Assembly (NCBI GenBank): GCA_034666665.1
Contig: JAXDLK010000198.1
Span: forward strand, 1-20,696
Source: JAXDLK01 sp034666665
GTDB taxonomy: Bacteria; Desulfobacterota; Binatia; JACPRU01
Reading direction: 5' to 3'
DNA: 20,696 bases
Below the pieces are notes generated by a model. It was given only the letters and a program-made list of their open reading frames with translations. It was not told the origin of the DNA and ran no database searches. The number at the start of each line of letters is the position of its first letter. Position 1 is the stretch's first letter. Both the position numbers and the translations under genes were made by a program. Shown here piece after piece: positions 6,755-13,360 of the stretch.

Positions 6755-7455
6755 GCCACCCGGGCGCCGCCCTCGGGAACGTCGGCGGCTTTCTCTTCGA
6801 CTACGGCGGAACGCTCGATGGCGAGGGCTGGCACTGGTTCGACCGCTTCGTCCACCTCTATCGCGAGGCCGGTCTCGACATCCCGGAGGAGGAGATCAAG
6901 CGTGCGTTCTACTTCGCCGACGATGCGATCGCGGAGGAGGCGGAGCGCGGCGCGTATCTCATCCGCCCCCTGATCGAGCGCCACGTGGCGCTGCAGACCG
7001 AGAGGCTCGGCGATCCGGTGCGGCTGCGGTCTCGCGACCTCGTGCGCGGCTTTCTCGACCTGAATGCCGAGGGATGGGAACGAGGGCGCGAAGCGCTCCG
7101 CCGCCTCCGGCCGCACGCGCGGCTCGGCGTGGTGTCGAACTTCTACGGCAACCTCGACGCGCTGCTCGCGGAGGCCGGGCTCGCACCGCTTCTCGACGTG
7201 GTGATCGAGTCGGTGCGCGTCGGGGTGGCGAAGCCGGATCCGGCGATCTACCGAATCGCCGCCGAGCGGATGGGTCTCCCGCCCGGAGCGATCGCGATGG
7301 TCGGGGACAACTTCGATCGCGACGTGCGGCCGGCGCGCGCGGTCGGCATGCGCGGCATCTGGCTGCGGCGCGGCGACCATCCACCGCCCGAGCCGGGAGT
7401 CGCCGACCTGGTGATCTCCACGCTCGCCGACATCCCGCTGCCGAACGGAAAATAG
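6751..7455 (+). CDS. HAD-superfamily (subfamily IA) hydrolase with apparent CTG start
   Basis: The frame encodes a complete HAD-IA fold. Motif I is FDYGGTLD (nucleophile D17), motif II SNF (S129), motif III K161 in AKPDPAIY, and motif IV D186 in MVGDNFD; a helical cap lies at about 25-95. Without motif I it would be non-functional, yet no ATG, GTG or TTG occurs in frame from at least 6001 to the GTG at 6985. The only near-cognate codon in the right place is CTG at 6751, overlapping the parB stop as CTGA, with GGA 6 nt upstream. That start gives 234 aa, the normal family size. The residue two after the nucleophile is Gly instead of the general acid/base Asp, so classical phosphatase chemistry is doubtful. 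The alternative is a 156-aa product from 6985 lacking the nucleophile, which I consider unlikely. The substrate is unknown. Confidence 0.8.
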   Translation: MSHPGAALGNVGGFLFDYGGTLDGEGWHWFDRFVHLYREAGLDIPEEEIKRAFYFADDAIAEEAERGAYLIRPLIERHVALQTERLGDPVRLRSRDLVRGFLDLNAEGWERGREALRRLRPHARLGVVSNFYGNLDALLAEAGLAPLLDVVIESVRVGVAKPDPAIYRIAAERMGLPPGAIAMVGDNFDRDVRPARAVGMRGIWLRRGDHPPPEPGVADLVISTLADIPLPNGK

Positions 7456-7725
7456 GCACCCCTCACCCGGCGACTTCGTCGCCGACCTCTCCCCGCGGAC
7501 GTGCGGGGAGAGGTGATAAAAGAGCGGTGAGTACTCCTCCTCTAGTTCACCCCGCGGACGTGCGGGGTGAGGTGGGGAAAGAGGGGTGGGTACGTCTCCT
7601 CTACCTCTCCCCGCAGGCGCGAGAGGCGCACTGCGAGCTGGCGAGCAGTATCCTGCGCCCCCGAGCTCTGCTGCGAGGGCGAGGTCGCACCGAAGGTGCG
7701 GGTGAGGCGTCCCCTTTTCAGCTCC
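7456..7725. repeat. Hairpin-rich intergenic repeat cluster
   Basis: A 270-nt spacer between the HAD gene and msrB, with no supported gene. It holds several GC-rich stem-loops: GGCGAC/GTCGCC at 7469-7483; a 12-bp stem at 7485-7514 (ACCTCTCCCCGC, loop GGACGT); a 9-bp stem at 7547-7570 with the identical loop GGACGT; a decayed third copy beginning ACCTCTCCCCGC at 7603-7614; and a CGCACC/GGTGCG hairpin at 7686-7700. The same words recur in degenerate order, as in REP/BIME-type mosaic elements. It may also terminate both convergent genes. Positions 7634-7652 match 13443-13461 in the second repeat cluster. Confidence 0.65.
7485..7514. terminator. 12-bp GC-rich stem-loop after the HAD gene
   Basis: ACCTCTCCCCGC (7485-7496) and its exact reverse complement (7503-7514) flank the loop GGACGT, 30 nt after the HAD stop. 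The stem is strong, but the following bases are GATAAAAG, not a T-run. It is therefore either a factor-assisted terminator or simply one unit of the repeat cluster. Confidence 0.4.
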
Positions 7726-8253
7726 TCACGCGCGGTGGAGGAGACAGACGGAGTTGATGCAGTAGCGTTTCCCCGTCGGCGCCGGCCCGTCGTCGAAGAC
7801 GTGGCCGAGGTGCGCGTTGCAGCGTGCGCATTCGACCTCGGTGCGGGAAAGCCCGAACGTCCAGTCGCTCTTCAGCGTCACGGCCTCGGGCCGGAGGGGA
7901 CGCGTGAAGCTCGGCCATCCCGTCCCGGAATCGAACTTGTCCTCGGCGGAGAAGAGCGGCAGCGCACAGCTCGAGCAGACGAACGTGCCCTTGCCGTGGA
8001 ACTCGGCGTACTCTCCCGAGAACGGCCGCTCGGTACCGCCCTGGCGGCAGACCTCGTACTGCGGGCCGGTGAGCCCGCTCTTCCAGTAGGCGTCATCCTT
8101 CGTCTTCCAATCGATCGCGTCAGGATCGATTCCGTCGAGGTGCGACGTCGCCGGTTTGCCCGCCGCCGGCGCCTCGCGCCGCACGATCAGCGGGATACCG
8201 GCCGCGGCGACGACGGTCGCGCCGGCGAGCAGCAGGAAGCGTCTTCGTTCCAT
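7726..8253 (-). CDS. msrB: Peptide-methionine (R)-S-oxide reductase MsrB, Tat-exported
   Basis: A 175-aa enzyme that reduces methionine-R-sulfoxide in proteins. It begins MERRRFLLLAGATVV, a twin-arginine-type leader (about residues 1-31), so it acts in the periplasm or as a membrane-anchored protein. The SelR/MsrB domain covers about 52-173. Zinc ligands are two CxxC pairs, C93/C96 and C142/C145. DSGTGWPSF lies at 108-116. The catalytic cysteine is C165 in RYCINS. The common resolving-cysteine position (SGxGWPSF) holds Thr here, while C69 in YEVCRQGGTE is available as an alternative resolving cysteine. It converges on the HAD gene across the repeat cluster and diverges from the headgroup operon. 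Minus-strand TAGTGT lies 9 nt before its ATG. There is no msrA in the window. Confidence 0.95.
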   Translation of the reverse strand: MERRRFLLLAGATVVAAAGIPLIVRREAPAAGKPATSHLDGIDPDAIDWKTKDDAYWKSGLTGPQYEVCRQGGTERPFSGEYAEFHGKGTFVCSSCALPLFSAEDKFDSGTGWPSFTRPLRPEAVTLKSDWTFGLSRTEVECARCNAHLGHVFDDGPAPTGKRYCINSVCLLHRA

Positions 8254-8306
8254 GGCGCCCGGACACTAGCATGGGATCGAATCTCGTGCGTGGTAGAGTC
8301 CGCGCC

Positions 8307-9008
8307 GTGAAGGCGGGGATCATTGCGGCGGGCCTCGGCGAACGCTTCCAGCGGGCGGGGATGACGACGCCGAAACCTCTTCTCCGCGTGGGCGGCCGCA
8401 CGCTCCTCGAGCGCGCGATCACGAGCGCGGCGGAGGCCGGCGCCGACGAGGTGGCGCTGATCGTCAACCGGGAGTTCCCCGACGTCGAGCGCTACGTGCG
8501 GGAGCGTCCGTGGCCGGTGCCGCTGCGGCTGACCGTGCGCACGACGCCGAGCTCGATGGAAAGCTTCTTCGCTCTCGAGCCGGATCTCGCCGGGTCGCCG
8601 TTCCTCTTGTTGACGGTCGACGGCATCCACGCGCCGCGGTCGATCGCCGAGCTCGCCCGCCGCGGTCTCGCGGCCGGGCCCGCGGGTACGCTCGGTGTCA
8701 CCGATCACGTCGACGACGAGAAGCCGCTCCGGGCGCGGATCGGCGCCGACGGCGAGATCGTCGCGCTCGGTGCCGATGCGGAGCCGACTCCGTGGGTGAC
8801 GAGCGGGATCTACTTCTTCTTCCCCGGGGTCTACGCGGCGGCCGCCGAGGCACGTCGCCGCGGTCTCGGCGCCTTCCGGGAGCTCCTCGGCCTGCTGCTC
8901 GAGCGCGGCGAGCGCCTCGCGAGCCACCGCGTCGGCACTTCGATCGACGTCGACCGCCCCGAGGACCTCACCGCGGCCGAGCGCTTCGTCGCGGAGCTCG
9001 GCGAGTGA
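8307..9008 (+). CDS. Sugar/polyol-phosphate nucleotidyltransferase (NTP_transferase fold)
   Basis: A 233-aa cytosolic nucleotidyltransferase beginning MKAGIIAAGLGERF. It has the intact nucleotide-binding loop AAGLGERF (7-14), PKPLL with K23, and a central TVDG (103-106) where a metal-binding Asp is expected. Near the C-terminus is SIDVDRPEDL, the usual closing motif of these enzymes. The length fits a single-domain MobA/IspD/IPCT-like transferase that activates a phosphorylated polyol, sugar or cyclitol with CTP or another NTP. I choose the GTG at 8307 over the ATG at 8271: the protein then starts exactly at the first beta strand, and TAGAGT (8294-8299) lies 7 nt before it, fitting a leaderless promoter. 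The ATG would add 12 poorly conserved residues and leave only 17 nt to msrB. First gene of the overlapping five-gene set; the sugar is unknown. Confidence 0.85.
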   Translation: MKAGIIAAGLGERFQRAGMTTPKPLLRVGGRTLLERAITSAAEAGADEVALIVNREFPDVERYVRERPWPVPLRLTVRTTPSSMESFFALEPDLAGSPFLLLTVDGIHAPRSIAELARRGLAAGPAGTLGVTDHVDDEKPLRARIGADGEIVALGADAEPTPWVTSGIYFFFPGVYAAAAEARRRGLGAFRELLGLLLERGERLASHRVGTSIDVDRPEDLTAAERFVAELGE

Positions 9009-9820
9009 CCGCGCGGGCCGCGATCGGCGTTTACCGCGAGGAACGTTTCTCCCCCGGCAGGGTCGACGACGACCGCGCGGTGCTCGACAGCGTCGCGGAT
9101 CGGCTGCGCGAGCAGGGCGTCGCCGTGCGCGCATTCGATGGCGACCGCCTGCCGTCGCCCGATGTGGCCGAACGCTTGGTCTTCGCCATGTGTCAGGGGG
9201 AGCGCGCGCTCGCCTGGCTGGAGGCGCTCGGCCGCGAAACCGTCGTGGTGAATCCGCCGCGGGCGATCCGCAATTGCTACCGGACGCGCATGCTCGAGCG
9301 CTTCGCCGCCGCCGGCGTGCCCCACCCGACGTCGGCGCTCGCGGAGTCTTCGCCGCCCGCGGACCTCGCCTCCGGTCCGTGGTTGAAACGCGGGGATGTG
9401 CATGCGATGGAGGCCGGTGACGTGCGGCGGGTGTTCGGCGAGGCGGAGTGGCGGCAGGCGCTCGGCGAACTCCGCGAGCGGGGTGTCGCCAGTGCGGTCG
9501 TGCAGGACCATGCCGAGGGCACGGTCTTCAAGTTCTACGGCGTCGCCGGCCGCTTCTTCCGCGCCTACGGCCTGCCGTCCGGCCTCGAGCGAGCGGCCGA
9601 GGAGATCGCGGCGGCCGGGGCGGCGGCGCTCGAGCTCGAGGTCTGGGGCGGGGACGGGGTCGCGGGGCCCGACGGGTCGATCCGGCTGATCGACTTCAAC
9701 GATTGGCCGAGCTTCTCCCGCTGCCGGGACGAAGCCGCGGCGGCGATCGCCGGGCACCTGCTCGATCGTCTCGAGAACGGAACCGAGCGCCGCCGCGGCG
9801 AAGCGATTCGTGACGCATGA
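9005..9820 (+). CDS. ATP-grasp family ligase or kinase (271 aa)
   Basis: GTG start in a GTGA overlap with the upstream gene. The sequence has an N-terminal pre-ATP-grasp Rossmann-like part (about 1-85) ending in VVVNPPRAIRNCYRTRM. A segment follows with GVPHPTS, the nucleotide lysine K128 in PWLKRGD, VVQDHAEGTVFKFYGV (165-180) and the metal-binding LIDFNDWPSF (228-237; D230 and N232). This layout is that of RimK/DdlB/ITPK-like ATP-grasp enzymes, though it is shorter than most. Such enzymes join a carboxylate to an amine through an acyl-phosphate, or phosphorylate inositol phosphates. Next to an aminotransferase and a sugar/cyclitol oxidoreductase, either an aminoacylation of a new amine or a phosphorylation step is possible. 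The fold is fairly sure; the reaction is not known. Confidence 0.78.
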   Translation: MTARAAIGVYREERFSPGRVDDDRAVLDSVADRLREQGVAVRAFDGDRLPSPDVAERLVFAMCQGERALAWLEALGRETVVVNPPRAIRNCYRTRMLERFAAAGVPHPTSALAESSPPADLASGPWLKRGDVHAMEAGDVRRVFGEAEWRQALGELRERGVASAVVQDHAEGTVFKFYGVAGRFFRAYGLPSGLERAAEEIAAAGAAALELEVWGGDGVAGPDGSIRLIDFNDWPSFSRCRDEAAAAIAGHLLDRLENGTERRRGEAIRDA

Positions 9821-11160
9821 ACGATAGATGCGAGCCGGAGGCGGGGCGGCCGGGATCGGAATCGAGACGCATCTTCGCCGAGGAGCAGTGCCACGTCGCT
9901 CCGGGCCTGCAGCGGATCGCGCTGCTGTCGCAGCTGACCCTCACCTCGGGATCGGGCGCGACGGTGAACGACGCCGACGGGAACCGCTACGTCGACTTCT
10001 TCGCCGGCGTCGCGGTCGCGAGCCTCGGGCACTCTCACCCCCGCTGGGTCGCGGCGATGGAAGCGCAGATCCGCACCCTCGCGGTCGGAAGCTTCACGAC
10101 GAAGAACCGGCTCGAGTTCCTGAAGCGCCTCGCCGAGGTGACGCCTCGGGGCCTCCGGCGCGCCCAGCTCTACAGCGGGGGAGCCGAGGGCGTCGAGGCG
10201 GCGATCCGTCTCGCGAAGTCGTACACCGGAAAATACGAGGTCGTCGGTTTCTGGGGCGGCTTCCACGGCAAGACCGCCGGCGTGATGGGGCTGATCGGCG
10301 ATTCCTCCAAGCACGGCTGGGGACCGCTCCCCGGCGGCCGCTTCCTGACGCCGTACGCCGACTGCTATCGCTGTCCGCTGAAGCTCGAGTATCCGAGCTG
10401 CGGTCTCGCCTGCGCCGAGCTCGCGCGCGAGACCGTGAAGCGCTCGACCTCCGGCGCCGTGGCCGCATTCCTGATCGAGCCCATGCAGGGGACCGCCGGA
10501 AACGTGATTCCGCCGCCCGAGTTCCTCCCGGCGATCCGCGAGATCGCGCACGAGGCGGGGGCCCTGCTGATCGCCGACGAGATGATCACCGGATGCGGCC
10601 GCACCGGCACGATGTTCGCGGTCGAGCACACGGGCACGATCCCGGACGTGATGACGCTCGGGAAGGGGATGGCGTCGGGCTTCCCCGTCGCCGCGGTCGT
10701 CTCGACCGACGAGATCGTGCAGGCGGAGCCGTTCTCCAAGCCGAGCGCATCTTCCTCGAGCTACGGCGGCAACCCGCTGGCGGCGGCGGCGGCGTTGGCG
10801 ACGCTCGAGACGATCCTCGACGAAGGCCTGGTCGAGCGCTCCCGCGCGCTCGGCGCGGAGATGCTCGCCCGCCTGAAGGCGATGCAGGAGCGGCACGAGA
10901 TGATCGGTGACGTCCGCGGCTCGGGCCTGCTGATCGGCCTCGATCTCGTCAAGGACCGGAAGACCAAGGAGCCGATCGACCGCGAGACCAACGAATGGAT
11001 CTTCCTCGAGTGCCTGCGGCGCGGGCTCCTCCTCATGGGGTATCAGCCGCGCGTGCGCATCAACCCGCCGCTGACGATCACCCGCGAGGAGATGAACGAA
11101 GGCCTCGACGTGCTCGACGAGGTGCTGGCGGAAGCGGTGCAGGGGGGCGGCAGCCGGTGA
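9817..11160 (+). CDS. Class III PLP-dependent aminotransferase
   Basis: A 447-aa fold-type I aminotransferase starting in an ATGA overlap. Key residues are the acidic PLP-nitrogen contact D254 in LIADEMITGCGRTG, the Schiff-base lysine K283 in TLGKGMASGFP, the phosphate-binding SGGAEGVEAAIRLAK (120-134) and FWGGFHGKT (145-153). It also carries the cysteine set C183-x2-C186-x8-C195-x3-C199 (YADCYRCP...YPSCGLAC), seen in a subset of GABA/ornithine-type aminotransferases. The full length is conserved. The family moves an amino group to an aldehyde or ketone, commonly from glutamate, alanine or an omega-amino donor. Followed by a Gfo/Idh/MocA dehydrogenase (GTGA overlap), it most simply aminates a keto-polyol or keto-cyclitol produced by that enzyme. 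The exact substrate cannot be inferred. Confidence 0.92.
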   Translation: MNDRCEPEAGRPGSESRRIFAEEQCHVAPGLQRIALLSQLTLTSGSGATVNDADGNRYVDFFAGVAVASLGHSHPRWVAAMEAQIRTLAVGSFTTKNRLEFLKRLAEVTPRGLRRAQLYSGGAEGVEAAIRLAKSYTGKYEVVGFWGGFHGKTAGVMGLIGDSSKHGWGPLPGGRFLTPYADCYRCPLKLEYPSCGLACAELARETVKRSTSGAVAAFLIEPMQGTAGNVIPPPEFLPAIREIAHEAGALLIADEMITGCGRTGTMFAVEHTGTIPDVMTLGKGMASGFPVAAVVSTDEIVQAEPFSKPSASSSSYGGNPLAAAAALATLETILDEGLVERSRALGAEMLARLKAMQERHEMIGDVRGSGLLIGLDLVKDRKTKEPIDRETNEWIFLECLRRGLLLMGYQPRVRINPPLTITREEMNEGLDVLDEVLAEAVQGGGSR

Positions 11161-12182
11161 GAACGCTCCGCGGTGCGATCGCCGGCTTCGGCCGGGTGGC
11201 GGCCGAAGCCCACGTTCCCGGCTTCCGTGCGGCGGGCGGGTTCGAGGTCGTCGCGGTCGTCGACCCCTCGCCCGAGCAGCGCGAGCTCGCCGCGCGCGTG
11301 CTTCCCGGCGTTCCCACGTTCGCCGATCTCGCGGCGCTCGCGGCGGCGCCGGTGAAGGTCGACTTCGTCGACGTCGCCGCGCCGCCGGCGCTGCATGCCC
11401 CGCTCGGGCTCGAGGCGCTCGGCCGCCGCTGGCACGTGCTCTGCGAGAAGCCACTGGCCGTGTCCGTCGACGACGTCGGCAAGCTCGCCGCGGCGGCGCG
11501 GCGGAGCTCGCGCGTGATCTTCACCGTCCACAACTGGAAGCACGCGCCGATCCTGAGGCGGCTGCACGGCTTGATCGGCGCCGGTACGGTGGGTGACCTC
11601 GCGGAGATCGACTGGGAGATCCTTCGCCCGAGCCCTCCCGACGGCGCCGTCGCGGACGCGCGTACGTGGCGACTCGACCGCGCCGCCGCGGGCGGTGGCG
11701 TCGTCATGGATCACGGGTGGCACGCGTTCTATGCGCTGCTCTTCTTGAGCGGCCGCCAGCCGGTCGCGGTGACCGCGGACCTCCGCCGCGAGCGCGGGCT
11801 CGACGTCGAAGACAACGCGGAGGTGACGCTCGAGCTCGGCGACTGCGTCGCGCGCATTCACCTGAGCTGGACGGCGGGGGAGCGCCGCAGCCGCGTCCGT
11901 GCGCGCGGGCCGGTCGGCGAGATCGTCGTCGACGAGGACGTGCTCGTGGTGCGGGTGGCGGGCCGCGCCGACGACGAAACCCGCTTCGCTCCGCCGCTGT
12001 CGGCGAGCTCCGTCCATCCGGAATGGTTTCCCCCGGTCGCGGAGGAGTTTCGCGAGGAGGTGATGCACGTCGACCGCCGCGGGCGCAATCTCGCCGTGGC
12101 GCGGAAGTGTGCCGAGCTCGTCGCCGCCGCGTACGCTTCCGAAGGACGGCGGATCGTCTTGGCCGGCGACCCCCTCGCCTGA
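11157..12182 (+). CDS. Gfo/Idh/MocA-family oxidoreductase
   Basis: A 341-aa NAD(P)-dependent dehydrogenase with a GTG start overlapping the aminotransferase stop. The N-terminal Rossmann domain carries AGFGRVA (9-15) and an acidic beta-2 end in VVAVVDPS (31-38), which suggests NAD(H). CEKPL at 96-100 contains the family lysine K98. The C-terminal alpha/beta domain has GGGVVMDHGWHAFYAL (about 179-194) with D185 and H189 at the usual catalytic positions. The family oxidises or reduces a hydroxyl/keto group on sugars and inositols. Here it would supply the keto substrate for the neighbouring aminotransferase, as in aminocyclitol and amino-sugar pathways. Its stop overlaps the next ATG by one base (TGATG), so translation is probably coupled. 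Confidence 0.9.
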   Translation: MRTLRGAIAGFGRVAAEAHVPGFRAAGGFEVVAVVDPSPEQRELAARVLPGVPTFADLAALAAAPVKVDFVDVAAPPALHAPLGLEALGRRWHVLCEKPLAVSVDDVGKLAAAARRSSRVIFTVHNWKHAPILRRLHGLIGAGTVGDLAEIDWEILRPSPPDGAVADARTWRLDRAAAGGGVVMDHGWHAFYALLFLSGRQPVAVTADLRRERGLDVEDNAEVTLELGDCVARIHLSWTAGERRSRVRARGPVGEIVVDEDVLVVRVAGRADDETRFAPPLSASSVHPEWFPPVAEEFREEVMHVDRRGRNLAVARKCAELVAAAYASEGRRIVLAGDPLA

Positions 12183-13360
12183 TGGCGCTCGACCTGTCGG
12201 GGGACGACGGGTCGACCCGGCGCGGGAGCGCGATCGTGGTCGGTTGCGACCACACCTCCGGCCTCGAGGTCGCCGGGCTGCCGCTCTGGAAGCGGGCCGT
12301 GCTGACGGCGCGGCGCGCGGGCTTCGATCGGATCGTGGTGCTCACGGGCGGGAGCACAGGCGCGATCGCCGCGGAGATCGCACGCGACCCGCGGCTCGGC
12401 GGCGTGGTCGTCGACTCGTCCGAGGCGTCTCCCTCCTGGCTCGCCGCGGCGTCGCGATGGGTCGTTCACCCCGCATCCGCGCTCGTCGATGCCGATCACC
12501 TGCGGCGCCTCTCCGAGACCAGTGGCTCTCCGGCGGCCACGCCGCGGGCGGCTCCCTTCGCGGCCGATCGCGAGGACCTCGCGCGCTGGAGCGCGCGCGG
12601 CTGGACGCCGATCGATCCACCTCCGGAAGCGCCCGTGCAGACGGTCGGTCCCGGGACGCTGCAAGTCCGGGTGCACGGCCCCGCCGACGTCCCCGGCGCC
12701 GAGGACGCGCTCTTCCGGAGCCTCGCGCGGAACGACGGCAATCCCTTCGCACGGTACGTGGACCGTGCGATGTCGCGCGCGATCTCGCGCCGCCTGGCAC
12801 GGACGAGCGTCACCCCGAACGCGATCACCGTCTTCTCGACCGCACTCGGAATCGCGGGCGCCCTCGTGCTCCTCCGTCCTTCGTACGCCGCCGGAGTCGC
12901 CGGCGCCTTTCTCTTCCTCGCGCACACGGTGGTCGACGGTTGCGACGGCGAGATCGCCCGCCTCAAGTTCCAGACGAGCCGCATCGGCGCCACGCTCGAT
13001 CTCGTCGGCGACAACCTGGTGCACGCGGTTCTCTTCCCCTGTCTGGCGCTCCGCTTTCACTTCCGTGATCCTTCCGGACCGTATGTCTGGCTCGGCGCCG
13101 CCGCGGTCGCGGGGATGGTCGCGAGCTGGGCAGCGGTATGGATCGTCATCGTTCGCCGCGAGCCTTCGAGCGCGGAACGGCGCATCTTCGAGGCCTTCGC
13201 CAACCGCGAGTTCGCCTACCTGCTGTTCGTGCTCGCGCTCGCCGGCCGCCTCGAGTGGTTCCTGCGGCTGATGGTCGTCGGCATCTGGGCCTTTCCGCTG
13301 GCGCTGTTCGCTCCGTCGCTCGCGCGCCGCGTACCCGCCAGGAGTCTGCGCCGCGGCTAG
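12182..13360 (+). CDS. CDP-alcohol phosphatidyltransferase with degenerate nucleotidyltransferase-like N-terminal domain
   Basis: A 392-aa membrane enzyme. The C-terminal half contains the complete CDP-alcohol phosphotransferase signature D252-x2-D255-G-x2-A-R-x8-G-x3-D273-x3-D277, beginning VDGCDGEIAR, with about six hydrophobic helices between 213 and 385. NPFARYVDRAMSRAISRRLA (187-206) is the usual amphipathic lead-in. The N-terminal 150 residues look like an NTP-transferase fold (AIVVGCDHTSGLEVAG, then a GLPLW-type strand and FDRIVVLTG) but lack the GxGxR loop, so this half is probably inactive. The domain order recalls the IPCT-DIPPS fusion that makes di-inositol phosphate in hyperthermophiles. 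The enzyme should displace CMP from a CDP-activated molecule with an alcohol. The active nucleotidyltransferase may be the separate gene at 8307. Confidence 0.9.
   Translation: MALDLSGDDGSTRRGSAIVVGCDHTSGLEVAGLPLWKRAVLTARRAGFDRIVVLTGGSTGAIAAEIARDPRLGGVVVDSSEASPSWLAAASRWVVHPASALVDADHLRRLSETSGSPAATPRAAPFAADREDLARWSARGWTPIDPPPEAPVQTVGPGTLQVRVHGPADVPGAEDALFRSLARNDGNPFARYVDRAMSRAISRRLARTSVTPNAITVFSTALGIAGALVLLRPSYAAGVAGAFLFLAHTVVDGCDGEIARLKFQTSRIGATLDLVGDNLVHAVLFPCLALRFHFRDPSGPYVWLGAAAVAGMVASWAAVWIVIVRREPSSAERRIFEAFANREFAYLLFVLALAGRLEWFLRLMVVGIWAFPLALFAPSLARRVPARSLRRG

Noticed and set aside
7456..7725. CRISPR array
   Set aside because: The repeats are palindromic, unequal in spacing and degenerate, without unique spacers or cas genes.
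8261..8269. GGACACTAG next to msrB as a second copy of the 3550-3638 palindrome
   Set aside because: Only 9 bases match and no opposite arm is present; mentioned only as a possible relic.
8271..8306. ATG at 8271 as start of the nucleotidyltransferase
   Set aside because: It adds 12 residues before the first beta strand and nearly abuts msrB; the GTG at 8307 fits the fold and the TAGAGT spacing. Not fully excluded.
12182..13360. Standard phosphatidylglycerophosphate or phosphatidylserine synthase
   Set aside because: Those are about 180-260 aa and lack a 150-residue nucleotidyltransferase-like N-terminal domain; the neighbouring genes also do not fit.
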